NCBI GenBank assembly: GCA_002633005.1
Contig: NMRA01000043.1
Span: forward strand, 899,588-963,587
Source: Phoronis australis
Lineage: Eukaryota > Phoronida > Phoronidae
Length of the DNA stretch: 64,000 nt
Reading direction: 5' to 3'
Position numbers and translations under genes: made by a program. Under the pieces are notes generated by a model. That model saw only the letters and a program-made list of their open reading frames with translations. It was not told where the DNA came from and did not search any database. This document shows, in pieces, positions 1 to 12,484 of the stretch (within the stretch, counting starts at the first letter, position 1; every line of letters starts with the position of its first letter).

Positions 1-970
1 GCCACAGTAGTCCAAATCGTCTGAAAATCATTGTCAGCTGTCCTCTTTATGGTAAGCACATACATGCCAATTTTCACAATCATCCTTTGAGCGGTTTGGT
101 TGATAGAGGAGTGGACGCAAAAATACAGACTCGAAAACAGAAAAAATGGCCACTAGATGGCGCAAACTATGTCCAATCCATCTGAAAACGGGAGGATAGC
201 GTCACCTCACTAATAGGTGCCTACATACCAATGTCATGAAAATCCGTTCAGGACTTATGAAGATACAAAGGTAAGCGTAAAATCTAAAATTGCCACTAGG
301 GGACACACCGGTAGTCGGATCCGTCCACAAGTCATCATCTTCTGTTGTTAACATCATATAAATATACTTACACAATTTCGTAAAGATCCTGCGAACGGTT
401 TAGGAGATACAGCCATAGGCGCAAAATAAATAAAACCACCACTAGGAGGTGCCACAGTAGTCCAAATCGTCTGAAAATCATTGTCAGCTGTCCTCTTTAT
501 GGTAAGCACATACATGCCAATTTTCACAATCATCCTTTGAGCGGTTTGGTTGATAGAGGAGTGGACGCAAAAATACAGACTCGAAAACAGAAAAAATGGC
601 CACTAGATGGCGCAAACTATGTCCAATCCATCTGAAAACGGGAGGATAGCGTCACCTCACTAATAGGTGCCTACATACCAATTTCATGAAAATCCATTCA
701 GGACTTTTGAAGATACAAAGGTAAGCATAAAAAACTAAAATTGCCACTAGGGGGCACACCGGTAGTCGGATCCGTCCGAAAGTTCGCACATGCCGTCCCA
801 TTCATGAATGGAACATATGTGCCAAATTTCATGAACGTATGTCAAAGGGTTTTGGAGATAAAGCAGCAGACGCCGGACGGACGCCGCCCGGACGGACGGA
901 CGGACGGCCGGACAGACGGATGGAGATGACGGCATAATGCGTCCACATATAAATATGTGGGCGCATAAAA
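1..970 (+). repeat. Modular repeat, two copies of a 450-bp higher-order unit
   Basis: Position 1 onward repeats at 451 onward with very few differences. Each 450-bp unit is three related ~150-bp modules, each opened by a GCCACTAG-R-K-GGC-like motif (near 148, 292, 440, 598, 743). The block ends in a GACGGACGGACGG tract (880-910) and a stem-loop (936-965) with arms TGCGTCCACATAT and ATATGTGGGCGCA. Confidence 0.9.
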
Positions 971-1130
971 ATCACACCATGATACGTGTACCACATATCC
1001 ATGCTTGTTCTTCTAAGAACGTGACAATGGCCGGAGATGTAAATAGTCAAAAGGTGGGTGTAAATAGACCAAGAGATTTTAGTAATAGTTGAAAGTAGAG
1101 GAGCTACAGACCTGACTCAAGGGTCTAGTA

Positions 1131-1206
1131 GTGTGCACCAAGGGGACTCGAACCCACGACCTTGAGTAAAGGAAACGGATTCTTATCCCAACTAGGCCAC
1201 ACTGCC
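1131..1206 (-). repeat. tRNA-derived SINE head (tRNA-like sequence)
   Basis: On the minus strand the sequence has an A box (TGGCCTAGTTGG) and a B box (GGTTCGAGTCC) at tRNA spacing. A short acceptor-like pairing AGTGTG/CACACT closes it. The anticodon arm is poor, so this is a tRNA-like SINE head or tRNA pseudogene rather than a working tRNA. From here to 2312 nothing else is recognised. Confidence 0.65.
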
Positions 1207-2312
1207 TCTTCTTTTGAGATATTAAGTGAACACCTGGATGATTAGAGAGGATTGTGTATTAAGTCCATGTTGACCATACAGGAACTGTGACCAGTCCTGT
1301 GTGAACAAACATAAAACTATGACAAAGCAAAAATTTTAACCAAGTAATAAATGAAATAAGATAACACTCTATAGCAAAAAGACTGCCTCTTCAAATCAAA
1401 AGTGTGTAACTTCTTTAGTACACAATAAATAATTTCAGGACACAAAGTAATTAATGTAAAGTAACTTTAAAGCACTGAAATGCAGCTTACCAAAATGATC
1501 AGCAAATACATGTCTACCATCATCAATGGCCAATCTTCTGAATACCAAAGGATTTTTCACTTTTCAGGTTTCCCAAAACCATGCACAAAAACCAGAGAAC
1601 TTTTGCTTTCGATCAATTTTGAACTAAGATCATGGGAAACATATACCAAAGGGGATTTGGTGAGATACTTTCTCTTCAAAATCAATCAAGCTTGCTAATG
1701 AATTACGCGGTCTCATTCATAACAAAATATGAAAGCACTGAGGCTCAAGCAATAATTCCACACCATGTGTCTGATCAGATATCAAATTAATCTTGCTGAG
1801 GATACTTAAAATGAATCATTTTATTATAGTGACCCTAATTAAAATGCTGTCTTCCTCTTGAAATAGCAACTGTCAATTCATAAATGTTTATATTTTCTGA
1901 AACTAAGAATCTAGACAAATCTAATCATGTCATTCACAACATTGTATCATTCTCGTTGTCACATTACCATGCTTTTATGACAAAACGTACCACTTTTGAA
2001 AGGAACATTGATACAGAAAAGCCAGCATTCACCAAATGTTATGCATCAATGCTCAAAAACCATGTCTGGGATTTCCCAAAGTTCCAATATTTTTATTAAT
2101 CATGGTATTTTTGTGAAATAAGGGTATATGGAACGTTAAATAATTTACCTTTACCATATTTTAAACACCCAATGCAGTTAACAATCAATTAGATAACACT
2201 GCCTATGTTTCGGAGAAGCACTGTATACAAAAACCAGAAATGTTATTGAACAGATTAAATATAAAGTATAACCTTATCAACATCGGATAAACTTATTAAG
2301 TTGACGGACAAG

Positions 2313-2468
2313 CTGTTAGCCTCACTATGTAGTGTTCTGACCCCACACACACTGTTAGCCTCACTATGTAGTGTTCTGACCCCACACACACTGTTAGCCT
2401 CACTATGTAGTGTTCTGACCCCACACACACTGTTAGCCTCACTATGTAGTGTTCTGACCCCACACACA
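2313..2468. repeat. 39-bp x 4 minisatellite
   Basis: Four near-identical 39-bp units start at 2313, 2352, 2391 and 2430. Because 39 is a multiple of three, it produces spurious open frames on both strands with a 13-residue period. Confidence 0.97.
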
Positions 2469-2990
2469 CATTCTCACATCCTTCTGCATTTTCCACCCAG
2501 CCTTGCCCTGTTCCCAAGCAGCCCCTCATAAATTGACACATCTCCCTGCAAGCTTTGCCCTGTTCTCAGGCAGACCCCTTATAGGCCCACACATCTCCCT
2601 GCCAGCCCTGCCCTGTTCCAAGGCAGACCCCTCATAGACTCGCACACCTCCTGCCAGCCTTGCCCTGTTCCAAGGCAGACCCCTCATACAGCCATGCATG
2701 TTCCATCCTCACCGAGTTCCAATTTAGATTATTACAGCCCCATGGAGCCCCGTCATCTTTGACATATTCTAACACAGGCTCCTCACAAACCGTTCATCTC
2801 CCGGCCAACTTGACCCTGTTCCAACACAGATCCTTACAGACCCATGAATCTCCCTGCCAGTCTCAACTTGTTCCATCACAGACTCCAGCATCTCCCAGCT
2901 AGCCTTTCCTTAAAGCCCACACATCTCCCAGTCAGTCTCGTCCCCCTCCCACACAGACCCCTCCCAGACTCATGCATTTCTAAGCCAACC
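2469..2990. repeat. Degenerate ~57-bp tandem repeat next to exon 7
   Basis: Repeated phrases such as CACATCTCCCTGCCAGCC, CCTGTTCCAAGGCAGAC and CCCCTCATA recur at roughly 55-60 bp spacing, diverging toward 2990. The array sits directly downstream of the CASK exon 7 donor in the sense of transcription. It is a C-rich minisatellite with no coding meaning. Confidence 0.75.
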
Positions 2991-2994
2991 TTAC

Positions 2995-3117
2995 CCTGAT
3001 CCAGGGGTGGTCGAGGGCCTCTTCCACAGTGCATCGTTTGTGAGGGTCCAGCTCCAACAGACGCAGCACCAGTTCCTTGCCACTCTCAGAAATATTTTGC
3101 CACACCTTGTCCTTCAT
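2995..3117 (-). CDS. CASK: CASK exon 7 (end of kinase domain, residues 237-277)
   Basis: 123 nt, phase 0 at both ends, acceptor TTTTAG|ATG and donor AGG|GTAAGG. It reads MKDKVWQNISESGKELVLRL, then LELDPHKRCTVEEALDHPWI and R. This matches CASK [20 protein letters not shown] through LNHPWLK. The invariant kinase subdomain XI arginine is present (KRCTVEEAL). The next family segment (the CaM-binding ERDR..Y stretch) is not found in 1-2994 and must lie outside the window. Confidence 0.95.
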
Positions 3118-4346
3118 CTAAAATCAGCACCACACATTTGACTCACTATCAGCCAGTAACCATAGCATGATATGGAAATGAGAAAGGACAGTTTTGAAGT
3201 TTGTAAAATGACACCATTTGCCAAATGTAAACAAGACCCACATCCAAATTCAACTCTCCTCTATTGAAAAGGTACAAAAATGCATTATATGATAGATCTG
3301 GTTTTCAAAGGTAGGGCCACTACAATACTTCTGAGCTGAGTCGGAAGACAAGTGAAAAACGATTTATGACAGGTAACTCAGTTTTTCAATTTTCAAGTCA
3401 GCATTCCAACAGACTATGCAACAGCAACACATTGATGTCTATTAAGATGACAAATAACAAACCAAGTTGATGTAAAATAGAGATCAGCATGGCATAATTG
3501 GCAAATATCACACTTCTTCATTTGACCTAAGTCTGGCAAAATTTAATGAAATCACAGGCCTATAACCACATAAATGGAGAAAACAAATAACACACAGACA
3601 CACAAATTGTCAGGTCGTTCAACAACGTCAAACATCAGGTATGTCAACAATAAAGTCACAGTGTGCAGATGGCATCTGTGCAGTGGTTTAAAATAGTGGC
3701 CAAAATCAGTTCAACTTTTGTCTTATTCCCTTCTGACCCATTGTCAACTATCTTTGAATCAACTAGTAATCAGTCTGCACAGTTATAATCAACTTATAGA
3801 CACTTGTCAATCTCCAGTTAATAATTTTTCTACAAACAGTCCATTAAAAGTTCCAAACACAAGGAAGTGAGCAGAGCAGTTATCCAACTTTACCCGCTAG
3901 GTGTCACTGTAACATCAAGATAACACTTTTAAAGGATACTTCCCCAGTTTCGTCACGATACAAGATGGCTGGCATGACTACAGCAAAATCTCTCCAAATT
4001 CGGACAAAAATGAGGGCTAAAATTAACACTTTTTTAATGTTGTGACTAAGATTGTCTGATGGTGGCTACATGAAAGCTGGATAACTATAAAGCATTACAT
4101 TAGCGCTAATCACTGATAACTCTTATGCCATGCAGCCCTGAATCTTTATTACTGCAGTACAATAGGTGGAATTGATTGACTTACACTCATGTTCTGATAA
4201 CTCTTATGCCATGCAGCCCTGAATCTTTATTACTGCAGTACAATAAGTGGAATTGATTGACTTACCCTCATGTTCTAATAACTCTTATGCCATGCAACCC
4301 TGAATCTTTATTACTGCAGTACAATAAGTGGAATTGATTGACTTAC
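3118..4346 (-). other. CASK intron between exons 6 and 7
   Basis: 1229 bp. Apart from the 81-bp triplication at its 5' end I see only unremarkable AT-rich sequence. No further exon or RNA gene is recognised. Confidence 0.7.
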
Positions 4347-4355
4347 CCTCATGTT
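4113..4355. repeat. 81-bp x 3 tandem repeat containing the exon 6 donor
   Basis: Three copies start at 4113, 4194 and 4275, differing at a few bases. Copy 3 overlaps the last 9 nt of CASK exon 6 and its 5' splice site. Copies 1 and 2 therefore carry extra donor-like sites in the intron (minus strand ATGAGT|GTAAGT and ATGAGG|GTAAGT). Using either one would extend exon 6 by 81 or 162 nt, which meets an in-frame TAA within 12 codons. Confidence 0.95.
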
Positions 4356-4522
4356 ACCCTTAGTTATGTTGTCAAACAGTCTTTCTTTAGTTCCCAAAAA
4401 GGGCATGGAGCCACTGAGCAGCATGAATAATAGGACCCCACAGCCCCACATGTCTGTGGGTTTACCATAGGGCTGGCGTTCTATCACTTCAGGAGACATG
4501 AAGCTTGGCGTACCCACACGGC
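4347..4522 (-). CDS. CASK: CASK exon 6 (activation segment to alpha-F, residues 178-236)
   Basis: 176 nt, acceptor TTTCTTCAG, entry phase 1, donor ATGAGG|GTAAGT, exit phase 0. It reads [20 protein letters not shown] (179-198), then [20 protein letters not shown] and [21 protein letters not shown] replaces APE, and DMWGCGV carries the alpha-F aspartate. FLGTKERLF is the CASK-specific stretch before alpha-G. Its last exon bases and its donor are the template of the adjacent 81-bp triplication. Confidence 0.96.
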
Positions 4523-5589
4523 CTGAAGAAAGGAAGAGAAGTTTACGTGATACATCGAGAACAAGACAGAATCATGTTTCATTCTATGTCAACTATAGTC
4601 TGTTGGTTGCTCTGGGGTTAAGCTCGTTTCCAAGACGATTCCTTGTGTGGTGGGACATTAGTGTAATTAGAAACTGAGTGTTGGTAAGAGGGATAGCAAG
4701 TTAGTTTATACTGAAAATGTCAACTAATAGCTATTTACCATTTGAAAAAGTTAAGAAAACTGGTATCTTTTTTAATTAGTAACCTTTACGGTATCGTTGG
4801 TTGTAGATTTTCCAAAATACAATTAAATAGCAGACCAACGCTGGCTAGTTGAGAAGTCAAAAAACATTGAAAAAACAGCACCACATAACTGAAGCTAAAA
4901 ATAGCATGTCATCCATAAGCAAATAAAATACACCAAATACAAAATGAAATTGACTCAATACGAATTGAATTCACCGATTTGAAATAAATTCAAACTATTG
5001 CAGGTGGGGGAAACAAAACACTGACATCACATCACACTTCAGATTGTTATTCTTCTGCCACTAGATAGCAGCACCTGCTATAGTTATTTCATCCACCACC
5101 GGTGTGAAATACTATTAGTTTGGGATGAAGCTGGCTACTAGCAAATGATTTTTGTTTAATTCCACAATTGTAAAGGTGGCTCTGTGCAGCTGCATTCTCT
5201 CACAAGCTAAACGAAGGAGCTGGTTTCAAACATTTTTTGCTAATATATTCGAAAAAAATTTGCAGAGAAATACCGGAGAGATGTTGGCAGTAGCAGAAAG
5301 AAATCTTACTAATTAGGGAAAAGCTTGTTAGTAAACAGTGTAATTAAGCCTGCATGTGATAGTTAAGTTGCACTCGCTTCTATAGATATATTATTGCAAA
5401 GGCTATCTTTGCACATCGTTTTAATGACTTCAGAAGCTCCATAAGTGGCCCCAGTCACCACACCAAACAGATTAGTTCAAGTCAAACTTAAGTCAAAACT
5501 AAAAAGCATGCATATTAGACATCAAAAAGTAAACAGGTGAAGAACTGCAGCCTCGACTCTACAACACATGGTGCAGATTGAAGCCTTAC

Positions 5590-5646
5590 CGACCAGCTCC
5601 GGGCTGGCATACTGCCAAATTTGGGTCCCCAAATTGATGGGGTCAT
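5590..5646 (-). CDS. CASK: Candidate 57-bp cassette exon in the CASK activation segment
   Basis: A 57-nt segment lies in the 3.5-kb intron between exons 5 and 6. It has a good 3' splice site (CACTCCTATTTCAG) and a good donor (GTCG|GTAAGG). Both ends are phase 1, matching the exon 5/6 junction, so inclusion keeps the frame. It would change ..TISG-G-RVGT.. to ..TISG-D-DPINLGTQIWQYASPELV-G-RVGT... The inserted LGTQ....YASPELV resembles the following exon's [12 protein letters not shown], that is, a second kinase GT-x-SPE segment. I know of no such exon in vertebrate or fly CASK. It could be a true alternative exon, a decayed duplicate, or chance; the phase, splice sites and motif together argue against chance. 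Confidence 0.6.
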
Positions 5647-5859
5647 CTGAAATAGGAGTGTGCATGTGTTGTCATGGTGACAGCACTCATCACCCTGACT
5701 GTGGATTCCAAAAAGGCAAAGCAAAACAAATGTTGGCAAGAAGCAGTGATAATCTAGCTACTCCATGTTGAAGTTAAATGAGCAAACTTCCAGTTCTATC
5801 TAATCTAGACTTTGATGCGCATGCATGGTGGATAAACGTCCTTTAGAAATACGAGGGAG

Positions 5860-7060
5860 CAGAGTCACAACTGTTTGGTTCTGCTTTGGGTGTTTTGCTT
5901 TGCACAATTAGACCACAGCATCTTAACCACAGCAAAGCAGTGTTGATATGTACCCAAGAGTGCACCACAAACAACACGTTTGTAGGGGTTCTCATCAACT
6001 TTGTATAAGGTACAAGGAGACGACAAATTGACCACAAAGGGTAGCAACAATAGTCAGAATTGACAAAAAATGGTACCTCACCTTTTAACACTAAGAACAA
6101 ATGGAAAAGATGAACAACTGTCAACATTTGCAACACAGAAATAAAACATGTCAATAGGCATCCAAAAATTGACAAGTGTAGTCAACTTCTATTCAGAGGC
6201 AACAGCACCTGCTGATTTTTGGGTACATTTGACTTACTGTAGCATAGCTGACACATACTTACCTCTGTGTCAAGTTTCAATGTAATCATATAATCTAGAT
6301 ATGCTCCGGAAATGCTCTTCCTCCAAAATAACTGAACAATCCCATAGTCAAAACTGAAATGGCCATTAGGGTGCACTGCAGTGGTCGGCTTAACTTTCAA
6401 ATTGTTGTCACATACCTCTGTGTCAAGTTCCATAAAATCTGTCAATCAGTTCTGTAGAAATCACCCTCTCCTCCAAATAAATACTGAAAAGCCTCATAGT
6501 CTGATCCCAGGGGAGGGGCATGTACTGCTCTAGTGATGTCCTACACACTAGTACATAATTTCATCATTTCCTTGGGAGCAGAGCACATTGAAAATTGTCA
6601 TGCACCTCAACACTGATGCGTTACAGGCTTGTGCTGATTTCCATCAAAATACAACCAAGGTTTTTCTGAATATTGAGTAAACAACTAAACAAAAAAAAAT
6701 TAGAAAAAAAGGCCACTAGGGTGGGCTGTAGTTGTCAAATCAGCCCAAAATTTGACTGGTGTTGGCACATTGCTCTCATCCACATCTGTCTAAATTTCAC
6801 TGAAATCTGTCAAACAATTCTCTAGACGTCATTCGGAAATGCTTTTCAAAGTACCTGAGATGCCCTGCCCCTCTGACCACTGGGGGTCAGGCACAATGAA
6901 AAGTGGTATGGGCATCCCAGTGATGCCTCACAACCTTGTACCAAATTTCATCAAGATCTGACAGGGGATTTTTGAAATGTCAAGAGCACAACCAGACAAC
7001 AGGACAACTGGACAGTAGGACGACAACATGCCACCACGTATACGTGGGTGCCTAAAAATG
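5860..7060 (+). repeat. Old, diverged block of the modular repeat
   Basis: GGCCATTAGGGTGCAC (about 6360) and GGCCACTAGGGTGGGC (about 6711) are each followed by the family phrase 'aaatttcatcaagatctg' or a variant. The block ends near 7040 in a palindrome around CCACGTATACGTGGGTGCC. This corresponds to the terminal stem-loop of the younger blocks. The block at 50560-51090 belongs to the same subfamily. Confidence 0.7.
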
Positions 7061-7986
7061 CAATTCACAAATACATTATGGCCGACACTCAAGTAAGAGT
7101 ATAATGTTGGACGTGCCCTTGATCAAGACCTCAACAGATATATAAGCCATACAATCAGTGAAAATAAGTCGCCAGGTTAATTTCCTCTTTCTGAAATCAT
7201 GATCCGTTCTTACACAACACAGACATCATTCATGGGCTGATGTGTAAAGTTAGAATGTTTTGATGATGTGTGATTTGCACATTAAGTAGTTTGTGTGGAT
7301 GAAGAATAATATGCATCATACACTTTCAATAGTTTCTCAATGTTCATAATTTCATACCAATAATATATCACTTACAGCAACAGACAGATGGAAAACAGAA
7401 GACATAGATTTGCCTCAGGAATCTAACCGTGACAAGACAATTCTAACAATGAACTTATTGGGCGACAATAAAATTACCTCACTGGCCAGACAAACTGTGG
7501 CAACAATATGAGGCACAGGAATTGACCTATGGGAGTTTACAGTTTTCTAGGGGTGCCTCGAGTGTACTCATGGAAACTTTTTGTACATTGTCACTGAAAA
7601 ACTCCCCAATTCTTTTTCAATTACCATGTCAATGAACTTTTCGCTTTGGCTTTCTTCCACTGCAGACTTTTACTAAACTGATCAAAAACCTGTACCCAGT
7701 TACAAACTTTTTTAACTATTTTATTTTAAAATTCTTCAACAATTTCAGACAGCTTCCCGTTTTATGTGATGTATAAATTAGTTTTAGCAAACCCAGTTTG
7801 TAACTTTTTCTGAAAACTGCAGACTGTCTCTTAATGTAATGTCGAGTGTGTTGACAAGAATAATTTTGTATACAGAGGATTTCAAATAAATCTGTTCGCA
7901 CCTAACTCTCATTACTGCCCTAATATCACTCCACTTTTGAAAACAAGACTTCTCATATATTTGTTCCCGTCAATCCCCCTCCTCAC

Positions 7987-8162
7987 CTCCTGATATTGTT
8001 CCTGACTCTGGCAGCTCAATGGCCACTCCAAAGCCTCCCAGCTTGATGGGGGCGGAATTCTCCTTGGATGCCAACAGGGCGCAGTGCGGTTTTATGTCAC
8101 GGTGAATGATATTATTCTCATGACAGTAGCGCAAGGCCTCCAGGATCTGCCGCATATAATGG
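7987..8162 (-). CDS. CASK: CASK exon 5 (catalytic loop and GFG, residues 119-178)
   Basis: 176 nt, acceptor TTGTTTCAG, donor GGAG|GTGAGG, entry phase 2, exit phase 1. It reads [20 protein letters not shown] (120-139), then [12 protein letters not shown] and [18 protein letters not shown]. The catalytic loop has the HRD aspartate (141) but Cys146 where active kinases have Asn. The Mg-binding DFG aspartate is Gly162. Both changes occur in mammalian CASK, which is known to transfer phosphate without Mg2+. The exon ends one base into a glycine codon, exactly before the activation segment. Confidence 0.96.
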
Positions 8163-10131
<1,969 letters not shown>

Positions 10132-10409
10132 CTAGTGTCACGCGATTCATAATATGTAAATTGAGCCAGTTTTTAATCACATCTTGTGCAAAACTAACGG
10201 CACAGCAATAATGCAAAATACAGGCACAAAATTGTTACCTCTTACAAAGGCAATTTCCATAAAACATTTAGCGCTTAAATTGGTGAACCTGAAAATTAAG
10301 GATGGGCTTTTAAGCAGAAATGGGTGCTTACATCAGGGGGAGGCCTGTTAGCAGAAAATCCCAGTAGCACCATATAGAATGTAACGTAACAGAATTGTGA
10401 ATGACTTAC

Positions 10410-10515
10410 TATTCAAACACCATGTACAACATGCCCTCTGAGCTGTACGTCTCCAGTAGTTCCACAATGTTCTGCTGCTTCAGCATGTGACATATTCCTG
10501 CTTCTCGTTTCAAAT
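10410..10515 (-). CDS. CASK: CASK exon 3 (alpha-C region, residues 58-93)
   Basis: 106 nt between TGTAG and GTAAGT, entry phase 1 and exit phase 2. It reads [20 protein letters not shown] (residues 59-78), followed by [14 protein letters not shown]. This is the alpha-C helix to hinge part of the N-lobe, including the conserved Glu of KREA. It is nearly residue-for-residue CASK; QQN replaces the usual HPH. Only 295 bp separate it from exon 4, the shortest intron here. Confidence 0.95.
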
Positions 10516-11167
10516 CTACAGAAAAAAGTTTCAGATCTGTGTCCACCGTAGAGATCAGTGTCTATACTGTCTGTTTATTACATCTGATATCCCTGTGGAA
10601 TTTCATAACATTTGGGTTAATGAATATAAACGTTTTGTCATTGGGAAGGTTAAGGCTCAAATTTCTGAAATCATGACTAAACAAAGTGTTTCATACATTG
10701 GATTCAATTTCAGAATATACGGTAAACGTTCTCCAGTTTGGACTGAAAAATTAATTATTTTGCTTAATGGTGAAGCTGGTACCAAATTTTAGAAACAGGC
10801 AATACTGGCCATCCAGAATTCAAGAAATATAATGAACAACAAACGATCATTCACCTAGATCTTACACACTATGGGGACTCATGAAAATGTTGCCTCAACA
10901 ACTGTTTACAACAATTTTATCAATTGTCAAGTCTGTTTTCAGACTATACTGATACAAAACACAGTGTCCGATGATTTGAGAAATTTTAACAAATAATAAA
11001 ATCACCCAGGTCCCAATCTGCGAAATCAAGAAAATTTAAATTTGCCTTGAATTTCTGTCTCAAAGTTTAGAGACCGTCACAAATTAGAGAATTTTAACCG
11101 TAAGTCATACAATCCTGAAAGCACGGTAAATAGTGATTAAATCTTGGGTTAGATTGCTGCCATGACT

Positions 11168-11675
11168 TTAGAGGCCCTTTCATACTGACTTAACTCCAGT
11201 CAGAGCGGAGCGTCGGCGTAAACTGAGCAGTTAACTGAACTGTCATACTGGATTCGGTAGTTAACGGACATTGAAGTAAACGGTAGTTGACGCTGTTGTC
11301 ATCGAAGTAATCGCAAGGTAACGCTGTACGTTAAGATTTTTTTAATGCGACAATTTAGGAACATTTACATGTGCTAATTGACATGAAACTTATTTTTAAT
11401 TTGATTGGTGATTATTCGAGCAAAATATAAGCACCTATTAGCGACGACAATGCCCTGTAATTGACAATAACGATGGCACATGGCGATAACTTTGATGGAA
11501 CTGAAGTTGACCGTTCACACTGTACCGCAACGTCGATGCTTCACTGTTAAATCCACCTCTTTAGCGCGAAGTTAACTGGCGCTGTTAACTTCCATCAAGG
11601 ACCAAAGTTAACCGTTAATACTGACTGCAACTCCCCAAAACATCGATCCGTCGACGTCAGTATGAAAGGGCCTTA
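11168..11675. mobile_element. Non-autonomous inverted-repeat element, family GGCCCTTTCATACTGAC, copy A
   Basis: Left end GAGGCCCTTTCATACTGAC; right end GTCAGTATGAAAGGGCC. Subterminal repeats contain many AGTTAAC/GTTAACT words. TTA stands next to both termini, suggesting a 3-bp target duplication. About 500 bp, no coding frame. A shorter relative is at 26179-26448. Confidence 0.8.
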
Positions 11676-12194
11676 ACACACTGTTCTGTTGACACGATGC
11701 CATTATTGTTTGCCACCAATTGTTTAAAACCATTATTAATTGTATTCCTTCTGCAGAACTCAAAGGCAGCCAGGTATGACCTCTCTAATATTCAAACAAA
11801 TCGTTGGCAATCTTCATCACTGCGTAAATTGTGTAATGATGATTTGCTCTCGTCAACCTTTGGGTGTCGTTGAACTCATATAAGAACCTTCTCTTCTTAG
11901 ATATAATTAGAACCACCATACTAATAACAGACATGAAGAGCTAATGTGAACAGGTTCAGTCATTATGGTCCAACCAGAAAGTACAGCATTGAGTCAAGTT
12001 AGTGTTATGTAACCAGGATGTAAGAGAGTAATTAGTAAGGAGAAAATTGGTAGGAGAAGCAAAAAGGGATTGATTGGTGCATGATAGAACACATGTTTCA
12101 CACGAGAATACAATTTGAACATGAATTAAAAGTACGGAATACATTTTTTAGTGCAACATAGCATGAATTTCAGTAGTTAGTGAGCAAACAAGAA

Positions 12195-12484
12195 ACTTCA
12201 AATAAAGATTAGAGTAAAAGGGTCTTTACATTACAACACAATATAGCAATATACTTCAAATAAAGATTAGAGTAAAAGGGTCTTTACATTACAATACAAT
12301 ATGGCAATATACTTCAAATAAAGATTAGAGTAAAAGGGTCTTTACATTACAACACAATATGGCAATATACTTCAAATAAAGATTAGAGTAAAAGGGTCTT
12401 TACATTACAATACAATATGGCAATATACTTCAAATAAAGATTAGAGTAAAAGGGTCTTTACATTACAACACAATATGGCAATAT
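12195..12484. repeat. 58-bp x 5 minisatellite
   Basis: Units start at 12195, 12253, 12311, 12369 and 12427. Units alternate C/T at one site (ACAACACAAT versus ACAATACAAT), suggesting the array grew as a dimer. Confidence 0.97.

Larger units (their letters stand above)
4523..7986 (-). other. CASK intron between exons 5 and 6
   Basis: 3464 bp. It holds the candidate cassette exon (5590-5646) and an old, diverged block of the modular CTCF-like repeat (about 5860-7060). The remainder is unique-looking AT-rich sequence. Confidence 0.7.

Noticed and set aside
1131-1206. Functional tRNA on the minus strand
   Set aside because: Anticodon and T stems are poorly paired; SINE or pseudogene.
2255-2541. 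Repeat proteins on both strands (70-81 codons)
   Set aside because: Produced by a 39-bp (13-codon) minisatellite.
1-2994. Next CASK exon (region after HPWIR)
   Set aside because: No segment resembling the expected ERDRYAYKIHLPET stretch was found in any frame; it must lie outside the window.
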